Assembly: GCF_000347035.1 (NCBI RefSeq) | Contig: NZ_ANIJ01000014.1 | Location: forward strand, 124,001-188,000 | Length of the DNA: 64,000 bases | From: Leptospira sp. B5-022 | Lineage (GTDB): Bacteria > Spirochaetota > Leptospiria > Leptospirales > Leptospiraceae | Direction of reading: 5' to 3' | Shown here: in pieces, positions 16,856 through 26,382 of the stretch | Numbering within the stretch: position 1 is the first letter of the stretch | Layout of the letters: each line of letters starts with the position of its first letter | Position numbers and translations under genes: made by a program | The notes under the pieces: generated by a model | What the model saw: only the letters and a program-made list of their open reading frames with translations | Databases searched by the model: none | What the model was told of the DNA's origin: nothing

Positions 16856-17211
16856 AAACGATCTCCTTTCCTTCTCTCAAACCCGCGCTCGAACGGATCA
16901 ATTACGAATTGATAATGGACTTCGAAGAACATCATCCTAGAGTCTATATCCATTTAGAATGGAATTCTCAAGAATACAAAAAAGAGCCTCGTTACGAATT
17001 CCCGGAAGGAGGATTACTTTTTATTAATGTGCCAACTTGGGAGTGGATGGAATTTATCGACGGGATCCAACCTCCCGAAATGGAGATCCGAGACTTTCGG
17101 ATCGAATTCATCTGCTTTCCGGAAGATCGAAGGAAAATGGAAACCGCATCCAGGTTCTCCATCCGTTATCCGGCCTATCCGGATCCTACAGTTTACCTCA
17201 CCAGATTCTAA
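16852..17211 (+). CDS. Hypothetical protein coupled to the patatin gene
   Basis: A 119-residue soluble protein with no signal peptide or membrane segment and no family that I recognise. It is acidic and aromatic-rich, with FEEHHPRVYIHLEW near the start and a PTWEWMEFIDG segment in the middle. Its ATG overlaps the patatin stop (ATGA), indicating translational coupling and perhaps a shared function. Confidence 0.7.
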   Translation: MKTISFPSLKPALERINYELIMDFEEHHPRVYIHLEWNSQEYKKEPRYEFPEGGLLFINVPTWEWMEFIDGIQPPEMEIRDFRIEFICFPEDRRKMETASRFSIRYPAYPDPTVYLTRF

Positions 17212-17214
17212 GAA

Positions 17215-17255
17215 TTGACTTGGATCAATGCATTTGCTGGGTTCTTTTATATAAT
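17215..17255 (+). promoter_or_regulatory. Crp/Fnr-type operator and TATAAT -10 of the FadL-like gene
   Basis: TTGACTTGGATCAA at 17215-17228 fits TTGA-N6-TCAA. A perfect TATAAT lies at 17250-17255, placing the transcript start near 17262, 41 bases from the operator centre: ideal class II spacing. The ATG is itself at 17262, so the mRNA would be leaderless. Confidence 0.7.
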
Positions 17256-17261
17256 TTGAGA

Positions 17262-18692
17262 ATGAAACTCGGAATTAATATCAAATATAAAGACATCCTC
17301 TCCCGACCGAAAAGGGGCACGGTCCCCTTTTTACCGATCCTTCTCCTTTTCTTATCAATCGACTCTGCTGTGTATGGATTCCAGGGGATCATGCCCACCG
17401 CTTTCGGCGCGAGGCAAACCGGGATGGGAGGCGCATTCCAAGCAGTCGGTGGTTCCGTTATGGACTTGGAATCCAATCCGTCTCACTTGGCGAGACTCAC
17501 TGCCCCAAAATGGGAGTTCGGGACCTCCGTTCATTTTGCAAGAATAGAATATTCAGATTCTTTTATAGACCAGGACCCCAAACTTTCCTACCAAAACAAG
17601 ATCGTGGAAACTCCAAGGGCTGTTTTCCCGTATATGGGTTATATACTTCCGGTCACGGATCGACTCGGTATCGGGTTTGCGTTGTATACGCAAGGCGGAG
17701 GAGGAGGTTCTTTTTCGAATATAAACCGGATCTCACCAGGCAAACAAAGTTTAAATGATACGTTAGACGCCGACTCTCCCTTCGGAACGGAAAGAAGAAT
17801 ACAAGAAGATCTTAAATTCAAATTTATGCTTACTAAGTTGACCCTAGGCGCCGGATACAGATTCGGGAATCTATCGGTCGGCGTGGGCCTTGATCTTGCA
17901 TACGCATTCATGGAAATGAAGAAGACAAACTTAGACCTAAGCCGCACAGTCGAACTACCGGGAAGCCTAGCTTATAATAGCGATCCCGCTTACTCTTACG
18001 GAGGAAAATTAGGATTTTCTTATGAACTTTCCCCTAATATTAGGGTCGCTTATTCTTATACGCTTCGAAACGTTTTACATATGGACGGGCAAATGAAGAT
18101 AGAAGGAGAAGATCCTATTATCAAAAATGAGTCCAGAGTTTCCAGATATATGGTTTGGCCGGATCGACATATTTTCGGGATCTCTTATAGGAACAATTCT
18201 TGGATCTTCGATTTTGATATTAAATATATTCCTTGGTCCCAAAGTTTTAGCACAAATCGTTTTATCTTGGAACAACCTTTAGTAACTACTCCAATCGGCC
18301 TGGGATCAAATGTAATGCAGATGAATTTCAGATGGAGAGATCAATATTGTTTTGCTTTGGGTGCGGAATATGAATGGAAATACGGATTTAGGTTCAGAGC
18401 CGGATATAGTTATGCTAGAACTCCTATGACCCCTCAAGGTCTAAATCCGATGCTTGGAACCACAAATGAACATCATCTGGCTGGAGGTTTGGGATATTAT
18501 ACTACGAACGGTTACGCGCTTCATTTGGCGATAGAATACGCATTTCCAAAATCGATGAAAGGTAGCGAGTCTTCGGATTGGGCCTTGGCACATTCTATCT
18601 TTTCCGCAAAGGAGATCCAACTGACCCAATTCCAATTTAGCAAGTCTGTTTCCGTACTGAGCGTAAGCTTTGGCGTCGAAAAAAATATTTAA
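17262..18692 (+). CDS. OMPP1/FadL/TodX family outer-membrane transport protein
   Basis: About 476 residues. The signal peptide (basic N-terminus, hydrophobic core near residues 22-34) is followed by the family hallmark MPTAFGARQTGMGGAF and LESNPSHLA, then many amphipathic strands with aromatic ends, closing in VSFGVEKNI. FadL-type barrels take up long-chain fatty acids or hydrocarbons. The frame is open further upstream into the preceding gene, but the ATG at 17262 gives the proper leader and sits exactly where the upstream promoter would start the mRNA. An Fnr-type operator suggests induction under low oxygen or NO. Confidence 0.85.
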   Translation: MKLGINIKYKDILSRPKRGTVPFLPILLLFLSIDSAVYGFQGIMPTAFGARQTGMGGAFQAVGGSVMDLESNPSHLARLTAPKWEFGTSVHFARIEYSDSFIDQDPKLSYQNKIVETPRAVFPYMGYILPVTDRLGIGFALYTQGGGGGSFSNINRISPGKQSLNDTLDADSPFGTERRIQEDLKFKFMLTKLTLGAGYRFGNLSVGVGLDLAYAFMEMKKTNLDLSRTVELPGSLAYNSDPAYSYGGKLGFSYELSPNIRVAYSYTLRNVLHMDGQMKIEGEDPIIKNESRVSRYMVWPDRHIFGISYRNNSWIFDFDIKYIPWSQSFSTNRFILEQPLVTTPIGLGSNVMQMNFRWRDQYCFALGAEYEWKYGFRFRAGYSYARTPMTPQGLNPMLGTTNEHHLAGGLGYYTTNGYALHLAIEYAFPKSMKGSESSDWALAHSIFSAKEIQLTQFQFSKSVSVLSVSFGVEKNI

Positions 18693-18862
18693 GGGAGAAG
18701 GAATCAAAAATAGGGATCTATCAGACTCTTCAATGGATCGAACTGCTGATCGCAGAATTGATCCGAGCGACCAGAGCCTAATTGTTTCTCAGGAATTATA
18801 AAAGCAAGGAGGAGATTTCGAATGTTTCTGAGTTCTGCCCGTTGTGGAAAGAAGACTCAAGA

Positions 18863-20218
18863 TTACTCGTCACTTACCACCCTAAAATAATTCCCTTCCT
18901 TCAAGTTCTCATAACGCGCCCAGTCTATCTTCTTCCCTTTGGGAACGTAGGGTAGATCTGCAGATTTAATTTTGATGCCGTGAAATAAGGAATAGATCCC
19001 CACTGCCAAACTGATCGCAGTGTCCTTTTTTCTTTGGGTCAGGATCTTCATGTCCTTCTCCTTATCGATATAACCGATCTCTAAATAAGCGGAGATCGCA
19101 TTGATAAAAGTAGGAAGACTATAAGTGGAGATATACGGTTTATTGATCGGACCTGGATTGGATAATTCTTCGTCTTGGGTCGGCAAAGTCCTAAGACCGT
19201 ATTGTAAAAATCTCATGAGTTCCGCTGCGGCGTAATGATTGTCTCCGCCGAATCCTTCTGCGCCGTCCTCTCTTCTCCAGAGTTCGGGTTCTGCTCTTTC
19301 TCTATCCCAAAATTTTCCTTTGGCGGAATATTCAGAATGTTTTTTGGCATAAGGCCCTGGACCGTTTAACACCGCTTTGTCGATCCAGCCCGGAGGATCT
19401 GCATATTTCCAGGTTACCATGTTTTGGCGGTATCCTTCGAAATTGGAAAGATCCGTTTTTTTCCCGGATTTGTTCGGCCAGTATCCGTTAAAATAGATCC
19501 AAGCATCTGCGACTGCATTTTCTAAACGGGACCATTCCATTTTGAAACGCATCCATTCGCTCCAAGGTCCTTCTTCAAATGACTTAGAAGATTTTCCTTC
19601 GGATATTTTTCGTAAATTATAGAATGTTCTATAAGAAGGAGAGAGAACCGCAGCCATTCCGCCTGGATGCCCTTTCCAACTTGGATTCAAATGTAAAGAC
19701 AGAACTAAATAAGGTCGAGCCGCATTGATCCTGGAAATCCTTCCAGGTTTGATCTTTCCTGTTTTTTTATCCGGATAATCATACAGTCTGTAAAAAGCAT
19801 TTGGGTCGGAAGAAAGATCGGCTCCTTCTTCTTTTGCAGTTTCCTCTCTAGTCAGATCCGAATCTATTCTGATCCAAGGAAGTGTATCGTTTGTGAATTT
19901 TTTAGCGTAGGATCGGAATGTTTCGAATCCTTCCTGAGTTTTGGTGAGATCCAAAATTTCTTTTACTTCTTTTGCAAGAGCGAGTACTACTTCACTTTCT
20001 CTTCTGGATTTTGTTTGGGCGCCCGCCTTATAAGGTTCCAGATATTTATTCGAGATAGGATCGTACTTGTCTCCGTGTTCTTCCTTAGGTTTTAGATCCA
20101 AACCTCCATGGCCCGGATCTATGACTATATTATAGGTTCTTTTCGGGGTTGTTTCTTGGGAAGAAACGGAGAATGAGAATATTAGAAGGAAAAGTGTGAG
20201 TAAAATTTTTCGTATCAC
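18863..20218 (-). CDS. N-acetylmuramoyl-L-alanine amidase
   Basis: A 451-residue secreted protein with a signal peptide (about residues 1-20). It opens with VIDPGHGG, the zinc-binding start of Amidase_3, followed by a second metal ligand in [14 protein letters not shown] and by [11 protein letters not shown]. Near residue 340 [14 protein letters not shown] and near residue 370 an [19 protein letters not shown] segment resemble the end of the catalytic domain. A long insertion (about residues 170-320) is not typical of short AmiC enzymes. It should cleave the peptide from glycan in peptidoglycan. Probably in a unit with the upstream 21066 gene. Confidence 0.85.
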   Translation of the reverse strand: MIRKILLTLFLLIFSFSVSSQETTPKRTYNIVIDPGHGGLDLKPKEEHGDKYDPISNKYLEPYKAGAQTKSRRESEVVLALAKEVKEILDLTKTQEGFETFRSYAKKFTNDTLPWIRIDSDLTREETAKEEGADLSSDPNAFYRLYDYPDKKTGKIKPGRISRINAARPYLVLSLHLNPSWKGHPGGMAAVLSPSYRTFYNLRKISEGKSSKSFEEGPWSEWMRFKMEWSRLENAVADAWIYFNGYWPNKSGKKTDLSNFEGYRQNMVTWKYADPPGWIDKAVLNGPGPYAKKHSEYSAKGKFWDRERAEPELWRREDGAEGFGGDNHYAAAELMRFLQYGLRTLPTQDEELSNPGPINKPYISTYSLPTFINAISAYLEIGYIDKEKDMKILTQRKKDTAISLAVGIYSLFHGIKIKSADLPYVPKGKKIDWARYENLKEGNYFRVVSDE

Positions 20219-20238
20219 GTATGGAAATTTATTTCTCC

Positions 20239-20267
20239 GGGGATCTCAGGCATAGCCTGTTATCCCC
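20239..20267. other. Stable hairpin between helical secreted protein and amidase genes
   Basis: GGGGAT-ct-CAGGC-ata-GCCTG-tt-ATCCCC: two perfect stem blocks (6 bp and 5 bp) separated by a 2x2 mismatch with a 3-base loop. It lies in the 92-base gap between the 21066 gene and the amidase gene. There is no T-run on the reading strand, so it is more likely an mRNA-stability or partial-termination element than a classical terminator. Confidence 0.6.
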
Positions 20268-20310
20268 TCATGATACGTCAAGGAATCCGAGCGTTTAACC
20301 CGGAGATCTT

Positions 20311-21066
20311 TTAAAGTTTGGTCTCTGCGTACACCATATTGCGGTTGTCGCTCAGATCCACCTTGTATTTCTCCCGGATATTTTTACTCTCCTCTTCGGT
20401 TTTCAATTTGCTGAGGATAGAAATTCCGTATTCTTTCGCGATCCTAAGATGCATCAGGCTATCCTTAAATCTGGAGTCCCTTCTCATCTTCTCCGCTTGG
20501 ATGAATTGATAGTAAGCGATCTGAAGTTTGTGCTGGTTATGAGAGACTTCTCGTCCCGCATATCCTTTTGCAGCCGCCCCTGGTCCGGACTTTTGTTCGA
20601 TGGAAACGATCGCATCCGCACATTCTCCTAAGAGTTGATCCACTTTTTGGTTATATAGATCGGAGAATTTTCCGTACAGTTTGTTTGTCTCGTCTTCCGT
20701 TTCCTTCATCTTACGGCCGGCGACCACATATTTGCGCATTAAAGAATAGCGATATGCTTCGTTGTATTTTTTCCAGATGGTATCGAAGTCCTGTTGAGAA
20801 TTCTGGACCTGAGATCCGAAATTTTTTACCACCACTTCCAGAGCGCCTAGATCACCTTTGATCTTATTCTGAGTGGAATCCAAGGTCCTGGCAAAATGAA
20901 ATTCCTCCAAATAATCCCCTTGGTATTTAGGATCTTCGGCTGCGTTAGCCAAGGCAGAACCCTTACCGTCGTTATTTGTAGGTTTATTTTGTGCAGTGAC
21001 GCCGTACGTAATTAAGAAGAATGCCGCAAGAACCGCGACGATCCGAGGGAAAGAAATTTTTGTCAT
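20311..21066 (-). CDS. Secreted all-helical protein, possible FcpB-like flagellar sheath protein
   Basis: About 251 residues from the ATG at 21066, which gives a clean signal peptide (core about residues 8-23, cleavage after VTAQ). A frame start at 21111 would put 15 basic residues before it. The mature protein is highly charged and helical, with segments such as [16 protein letters not shown] and [17 protein letters not shown]. Length, secretion and pattern resemble FcpB, the flagellar coiling protein of Leptospira, but I identify it from memory only. No membrane segment or enzyme motif is present. It lies upstream of the amidase gene. Confidence 0.6.
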   Translation of the reverse strand: MTKISFPRIVAVLAAFFLITYGVTAQNKPTNNDGKGSALANAAEDPKYQGDYLEEFHFARTLDSTQNKIKGDLGALEVVVKNFGSQVQNSQQDFDTIWKKYNEAYRYSLMRKYVVAGRKMKETEDETNKLYGKFSDLYNQKVDQLLGECADAIVSIEQKSGPGAAAKGYAGREVSHNQHKLQIAYYQFIQAEKMRRDSRFKDSLMHLRIAKEYGISILSKLKTEEESKNIREKYKVDLSDNRNMVYAETKL

Positions 21067-21120
21067 GTGATCGACCCTTCGCGGTAATATAACACAACGC
21101 TTAAGAAGCAAACAAGCTTT

Positions 21121-21807
21121 TTATTGCTTAAAATCGAAACATAATATTCCGTCGCCGACAGGGAATATGGTGTATTCTATCTTGGAATTTTTGATTTGAG
21201 ACCATAATTTTCGCACAGCTTGGTCGGAAGGAGCTTGGTTTTGCGGGTCCGCGATCCTTCCATGCCAAAGAACATTATCGTAGATCACTCTGAGATTTCT
21301 GCTCTTCCCCTTCTCCAGGATCATCTCTAAAATTTCAGGGTAGCGGACCTTGTCACAATCCACAAACATCAGTTCTTTCTTTCCGTAAGAAGAAGTGTCC
21401 AAAAATTCTTTTGCGATCTCGGAACAGTCCGCATTCGTAAATTCCACTCTGGGTGAGTTCGGCTCCAGCTTGGCAATAAATTCTTTCGCAACTTGGATGA
21501 ACTCCGCTTCTCTATCTACGGTTCGGACTTTTACGTTTTTGCGGACTGCGGATAAAAGCCAGATCAACGAGATCCCATAACCGGTCCCTAATTCCAAAAC
21601 AATATCCGGATCCCAAGAAGAAGCCAAAAACGCAAGCACTGCGCCCGAGGCAGGAGTTAAAACAGGGAACTTGTCTTGAGCGGCCTTTTTTTCAAGGTCT
21701 TCCAGCCAGTCATAAGGGCGCTTTATTAATTCAGAATGGATCCAATCCTCTAATCCGTCTTTATAAATAGAAGACCCGTATTTCTGTTTCGGATTTTGAG
21801 GAGCCAT
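21121..21807 (-). CDS. O-methyltransferase family protein (SAM-dependent)
   Basis: A 228-residue protein of the catechol-O-methyltransferase-like family (PF01596). Motif I is VLELGTGYGISLIWL near residue 75, followed by the acidic VDRE ribose-binding turn, and MFVDCDKVRYPEILE carries the metal-binding Asp. The C-terminal part has the usual VIYDNVLWHGRI segment. Substrate unknown. It ends 4 bases after the MBL hydrolase gene begins its own upstream position, so the two leftward genes are closely spaced. Confidence 0.85.
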   Translation of the reverse strand: MAPQNPKQKYGSSIYKDGLEDWIHSELIKRPYDWLEDLEKKAAQDKFPVLTPASGAVLAFLASSWDPDIVLELGTGYGISLIWLLSAVRKNVKVRTVDREAEFIQVAKEFIAKLEPNSPRVEFTNADCSEIAKEFLDTSSYGKKELMFVDCDKVRYPEILEMILEKGKSRNLRVIYDNVLWHGRIADPQNQAPSDQAVRKLWSQIKNSKIEYTIFPVGDGILCFDFKQ

Positions 21808-21811
21808 AAAA

Positions 21812-22642
21812 TTATCCGGGAAGAAAAAGGTGGATCCTATCCCTTTCGGAAAGGGGAATTCTTTTAGAGAATACTTTTCGAATATATGCGGAAGGATATC
21901 GTTTTGAAAAATGGATCAGAACTATCTTTTCGTTCTTAAAGGAGGAAAGATGATGTATTATCTCATCCAGATGGATATGTCCCCATTCTCTCGCATCTTC
22001 CACATTCCTTTCGTGATCTATATAGGTGCATTCTAAAAAAAGGATCTCGGATTCAGCCACATCTTTATGGGTCAGCACATATTCGATTTTAGTATCGCCG
22101 GAAAAACTAACCACAGGTTTGGAACTAAGTTCGTTGATATCGATCCCTTCTTTTTTCTTTTTTAAAAGTTCGTCCCTATCCAAACCTATAAATTCGGTTC
22201 TTAATTTTTTCTTTCTTTCATAAATCGTATACCCTTGGGAATCCACTCTATGGAATGTTTTCCATACTTTAAAAAAATGGGATGCGTCTATTTCAACCTC
22301 TTCTCCTTCTTCTAACCCTTTCATTTCGTAATGGTAAGTGAAGTCTTCTATCTTGGAATAGAGGGACAAAATTTCTCTCATAGGCGCTTCTAAGGTTTTA
22401 GGAAGATATATTTTAGGAGGTCCTAATTTACGTAAGGATCTTTGGGAAATATAATAAGGTAACCCTGCAGAATGATCCAAATGTGCATGGGTCAAAAGTA
22501 ATCTTTCGATATTGATTCGGTTGGGATTTTGGTGTCCAATATCGAACATCAACCCTAATCGAGGCATTACTACGGAAGTGCGAATTCCTCCTTCCGAAAT
22601 TCCTTCGAATAAATATCCTCTATGTTCGAATGTACAATCCAT
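21812..22642 (-). CDS. MBL-fold metallo-hydrolase, RNase Z-like
   Basis: A 276-residue protein with the metallo-beta-lactamase zinc motif [10 protein letters not shown] near residue 53, a [10 protein letters not shown] motif with the bridging Asp, and HIHLDEI plus LIHFSKRYP carrying later His ligands. This pattern is that of RNase Z / ElaC-like enzymes that trim tRNA 3' ends; here it may be a paralogue of the true RNase Z, as the sequence is divergent and Lys-rich insertions are present near residues 135-160. Its start overlaps the stop of the upstream M16 gene by one base. Confidence 0.8.
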   Translation of the reverse strand: MDCTFEHRGYLFEGISEGGIRTSVVMPRLGLMFDIGHQNPNRINIERLLLTHAHLDHSAGLPYYISQRSLRKLGPPKIYLPKTLEAPMREILSLYSKIEDFTYHYEMKGLEEGEEVEIDASHFFKVWKTFHRVDSQGYTIYERKKKLRTEFIGLDRDELLKKKKEGIDINELSSKPVVSFSGDTKIEYVLTHKDVAESEILFLECTYIDHERNVEDAREWGHIHLDEIIHHLSSFKNEKIVLIHFSKRYPSAYIRKVFSKRIPLSERDRIHLFLPG

Positions 22643-24075
22643 TATGGAATCGGATCTTCCGGGCCGATCGTTTTTTGTCCAGGCAGGTCGGAAGAGACGG
22701 AAGATCTTGGGCCGGAGATCACTGCGGTAAGTTTATCTCTTCTAAAATAGATCTTACCTACTCTTCTCAAATCTGCAAGAGTAACTTCCTGGATTTTGTC
22801 TCTATAATTCTTCAGATAATTCTTAGGCATTTTATGCTCTCTGAAACGGACCTCATTGCGGAGAATTTCGACCGAATCGGTAAACAGGAAGATAAACTTG
22901 TTTAGGATGGCTTCTTTCGCGTTCTTCAATTCCTCTTCGCTTATATTAGAGAATGTAGAATCTCCCAAAATTTCTCCCATGAGATTATACACTTCCATGG
23001 TGCTTTGGGATTTCGTTTGAGTAAAAAAGTAGATCACCGAGTGATCTTTTTCAAATACAGGATGACTGGAAGAAGAATAAGCCAGTCCCTTATCCGAGCG
23101 GATCTTACTCATAAAGTAGGACGTAAATCCCCCGCCTCCAACCAGATAATTCAAAACTTGCACCGCATAAAAATCCTGATCGTTATGCGCAGGCCCTACT
23201 CCCAGAAACAGGACAACATTCTGAGTATTCGCTTTGTCCACGATCAGGTTTTTGATCTCTTTACTTTTTAGTTTTTTATTCAACTCGTCAGGTATGGAAC
23301 TTTCAGACTCCATCACAGGAGTTCCGGAGAATGCAGGCAGAATATCTCCTAAAAACTGAGGGATCTCTTCTTGGTTCCATTTACCGCTAACTAGAATAGA
23401 ACGTCTAGAACTCAATAATTGATTCTTATAATATTCCCCTAGATCTTCTTCTTTTAATTGTTCAAGTGCGGATAACAAAAGAGACTTACCTTTTACTTTT
23501 CCTTGGTATACGAGTTCGTTTGCTTTTCTAAAAGCTAACCCTACGATATTATCGTTTCTCCTTTTGATCTGTTCGCCTAATTGTAATCTTGCGATTTCAA
23601 AAGCTTCTTTTCCGAAAATCGGTTGTTTTAGAAATTCAGAGATTAGAGCTTTGGATTCCTGATCATATCTGGAAAGCCAGGAGAATGTTAAAGTCACGGT
23701 GTCCAGATCAGAATCCACTCTCAGTTTGGAACCGAAGGATTCCCAGACTTCCGCAAAACTTTCTCCGGGATGGGAGATTGTACCTCCCCTCTTCCAAGCT
23801 TCCGGAAAAATTTCCACTAGTTCGAAAGGAGTTTTTGTGTAAAAAGAAGGTCCTGCGTAAAATGTGATCTCCAGGGTTTTAATAGGGAACTCGGGGTTTT
23901 CCAAATATAAGATCCGAGTGTTCGGGTCCTGACCAATCTCCCGAATTTCAGGAAAATGGAATTCTAAGGCGGGGATCTTTACGTCTTTTACAAAATCTCC
24001 CGGAGCCGCGTCCGAAGTGATAAAAGGGAATAAAAACACAAATGAAGAGATAGTTAATCTTTTTATTATATTCAT
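22642..24075 (-). CDS. M16 family peptidase-like protein without zinc motif
   Basis: A 477-residue secreted protein with a signal peptide (about residues 1-23) and the two-domain M16 fold ([50 protein letters not shown]). The HxxEH zinc motif of active pitrilysins is absent, as in the inactive partner subunit of two-gene M16B systems. It overlaps the catalytic M16 gene by 4 bases. The two probably form a heterodimeric periplasmic peptidase in which this one binds substrate. Confidence 0.87.
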   Translation of the reverse strand: MNIIKRLTISSFVFLFPFITSDAAPGDFVKDVKIPALEFHFPEIREIGQDPNTRILYLENPEFPIKTLEITFYAGPSFYTKTPFELVEIFPEAWKRGGTISHPGESFAEVWESFGSKLRVDSDLDTVTLTFSWLSRYDQESKALISEFLKQPIFGKEAFEIARLQLGEQIKRRNDNIVGLAFRKANELVYQGKVKGKSLLLSALEQLKEEDLGEYYKNQLLSSRRSILVSGKWNQEEIPQFLGDILPAFSGTPVMESESSIPDELNKKLKSKEIKNLIVDKANTQNVVLFLGVGPAHNDQDFYAVQVLNYLVGGGGFTSYFMSKIRSDKGLAYSSSSHPVFEKDHSVIYFFTQTKSQSTMEVYNLMGEILGDSTFSNISEEELKNAKEAILNKFIFLFTDSVEILRNEVRFREHKMPKNYLKNYRDKIQEVTLADLRRVGKIYFRRDKLTAVISGPRSSVSSDLPGQKTIGPEDPIP

Positions 24076-25658
24076 TTTTTCTCTCCGTCGGAATTGATCA
24101 GATCGCCTACGGTAAGGTTCCTATGTGTGAAATATTTTTGGGCCACTCTCATGATATCTTCGGGAGTGACTCTATCCAATCGAGCGTAATCGTCAAAAAT
24201 TTCCGTCCAATCTCCCGCCACTAGCTCGTAGTATGTAAGAACATCCGCTAGTTTAGAATTACTATTCAAACCTCTGATATAATCGGCAACGATCTGGTTT
24301 TTGATCTTCGCCAGTTCCACTTCGGCAACCGCTTCTTTTTTGAGAGTTTCTATTTCTTCCAAGATAGAAGTTTCTATCCTGTCCGGGTCGGCCCCTCTCA
24401 CATTTGTCACATAGATCGCGAATAGATTTGCGTATCTTTCTCCCGGTTCTCCAGTCCAACAGGCAACTCTCTGGGCAAGTTTATCTCGAAGTACCAGTCT
24501 TTTATACAATCTACCGGTTTCACCCTGGGATAAGATCGCATCTATCAATTCTAAAACAGGTTTATCCGGATGAGGAGAAGCTGGAGTCAGCCAACCCATT
24601 ACTTTCATAGGACCGGAAGAATGTTTTACGGTCACTCTCCTCGTCTCATGATCAAAACTTTCTTGTTCATGAGAAAGTTTAGGGGAAGGTCCGTCCGGAA
24701 TATCTTCGAAATATTTTCGGACTAAACTTTCTGTCTTATCGAAATCCAGATCTCCTACGATCCCGATTGCCATTTTATGCGGTCTGTAATTCTTTTTGAA
24801 AAATTCTTCCGTTTTATCTATGTCCAAAAAAGGAAGATTGGATTCGTAACCGATCACAGGCATTCCGTACGGATGTTTCGGAAAAGCGGCGCCTAAAAAT
24901 TTTTCTCTTAAGATCCCCATTCCCTGGTTTTCCACTCTCATCCTGCGCTCTTCCAGGACCACATCCCTTTCCGTATAATATTCCCTTAATATAGGATCTT
25001 TTAATCTATCGGATTCCAGTTTAGCCCAGATCTCCAATCTATTTGCGGGAAGTAAAATCTGATAATTCGTAACATCATTCGTCGTATATGCGTTAAAACC
25101 TGTGCCTCCGTTCTTTTCGTAAATATAAGAATCTTCGTTAGAAACCACGAATTTACGATGAAGCTCCAACAGATTTTTAAATCTGATCTCTAAAATATTT
25201 TTATCTTTGATTAACTTTTCCGGAACAGGCTCCCCTTTTGCAGCCAGTTCTCTTTCCTGCATACGATACGAATCTAAACGTTTTCCCCAAACGCGGATCT
25301 GTTCCAGATATACTTTTTCTTTTTCAGAATCGGTGACTCCTATATTTTTCGTACCCTTAAAAAGCATATGTTCCAGAAGGTGAGCGGTTCCCGCGATCTC
25401 AGGAGTTTCGTCCGCAGCCCCCACCAAAAATTTGGTATAAACTGCGACCGTAGGAGAATCGGCCCTTTTCATCATAAGAAGCCGAATCCCATTTTTCAGA
25501 GTAACCTTCTTCACTCTGGACTCCAAAGTGGTTCGGATCTCGGAGAAGATGTCTTCATTTGCGAAAGTTTCGAAGTTTATAAGAAGACAAAGAATGAAAA
25601 ACGAAAAGCTGAAACGAGAAATTACGGACTTGGAAAGATATTCCCACATAACCAACAA
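24072..25658 (-). CDS. M16 family zinc metallopeptidase (catalytic subunit)
   Basis: A 528-residue secreted peptidase. The inverted zinc motif HLLEHMLFKGT (HxxEH) is near residue 94; the C-terminal domain has GYVTPASP-like MGWLTPASPHPDKP. An insertion of about 80 residues follows the zinc motif (EKEKVYLEQIRVWGKRL..). A TTG at 25658 has AGGGGA at good distance; an ATG at 25649 is an alternative. A hydrophobic leader spans about residues 16-33. It is the first gene of a leftward run with the inactive M16 partner, the MBL hydrolase and the O-methyltransferase. Confidence 0.9.
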   Translation of the reverse strand: MLVMWEYLSKSVISRFSFSFFILCLLINFETFANEDIFSEIRTTLESRVKKVTLKNGIRLLMMKRADSPTVAVYTKFLVGAADETPEIAGTAHLLEHMLFKGTKNIGVTDSEKEKVYLEQIRVWGKRLDSYRMQERELAAKGEPVPEKLIKDKNILEIRFKNLLELHRKFVVSNEDSYIYEKNGGTGFNAYTTNDVTNYQILLPANRLEIWAKLESDRLKDPILREYYTERDVVLEERRMRVENQGMGILREKFLGAAFPKHPYGMPVIGYESNLPFLDIDKTEEFFKKNYRPHKMAIGIVGDLDFDKTESLVRKYFEDIPDGPSPKLSHEQESFDHETRRVTVKHSSGPMKVMGWLTPASPHPDKPVLELIDAILSQGETGRLYKRLVLRDKLAQRVACWTGEPGERYANLFAIYVTNVRGADPDRIETSILEEIETLKKEAVAEVELAKIKNQIVADYIRGLNSNSKLADVLTYYELVAGDWTEIFDDYARLDRVTPEDIMRVAQKYFTHRNLTVGDLINSDGEKK

Positions 25659-25744
25659 GTTTTCCCCTAAAAGTTATGTTGTCCAGAAGTTACCGGGAAA
25701 AAATCCCGCTGGTTTTTGTAGAGGGGAACAATAAACTAGGAACT

Positions 25745-26365
25745 ATGTTGAGGGTATTGTCGGTCGTATTCCTGACATTTTTTTTCGGGTATTGCGAGCC
25801 CGCAGATCCCGAATACCGAAGAAAAATTTGGGATAACTTAAATGACTCAGGTTTTATTTCTCACGATTATTTCCAAGTTGTTGTGACAGTTCCGGTCCCG
25901 AACCAAGAAAAACCCCTTCTAACACTGAGAGAAGATTGTAAGTCAAGAGCGCTCCGTAAAAGAGATGAGATATCGGTTAATTTGCTTTTAGCACAGATCT
26001 CAGAGGAAAGAAAAACTTGGATCGGTGTCGGAGTTAATTCTACGGTTCCCAAGTATGAGCCGCTTCCTGGGCCTCCACAAGCGGTTCGTACCAAATCCAA
26101 TTCTCCTATGGGTGCCGCTTCTATCGCTACCCAAAACGTACAGGCCCAGGTTGAAGACGATTCTCCGGAAGAAAAAAAAGAAAAAAAGAAGACGGAAATC
26201 GTAAATGCGGATTATTTAACTTACCGAGCTTCTTTCGCTTGGCTTTTGGATAAACTGTTCTTATATAGAGAAGATTATAGCGACCCTAAGAGCTGCACTT
26301 TCGTTTTTAGAGTTGTGGATGCGGATTTACTCAAGCGAACCTTAGAATCTAAAATTATTCAATAA
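25745..26365 (+). CDS. Putative lipoprotein, related to its downstream neighbour
   Basis: About 206 residues from the ATG at 25745, which gives a short leader ending FGYC (Cys17); an upstream in-frame start adds a poor N-terminus. No known family. It carries a GFISHDYFQVVVTVP segment near residue 35 that is echoed in the next gene as GFISSSTYQVVVSS, so the two are distant paralogues. A charged spacer (EEKKEKKKTE) lies near residue 145. The next gene begins 17 bases after its stop. Confidence 0.7.
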   Translation: MLRVLSVVFLTFFFGYCEPADPEYRRKIWDNLNDSGFISHDYFQVVVTVPVPNQEKPLLTLREDCKSRALRKRDEISVNLLLAQISEERKTWIGVGVNSTVPKYEPLPGPPQAVRTKSNSPMGAASIATQNVQAQVEDDSPEEKKEKKKTEIVNADYLTYRASFAWLLDKLFLYREDYSDPKSCTFVFRVVDADLLKRTLESKIIQ

Positions 26366-26382
26366 CAAAGGAATCTAACGCT

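Noticed and set aside
17037..17261. Upstream extension of the FadL-like frame
   Set aside because: It overlaps the preceding gene in another frame, destroys the signal peptide and lies upstream of the clear promoter.
18733..18801. Short 22-codon open frame and weak hairpin (GGATC...GATCC) between convergent genes
   Set aside because: No ribosome site, no similarity, and the stem is short; not enough to call a gene or RNA.
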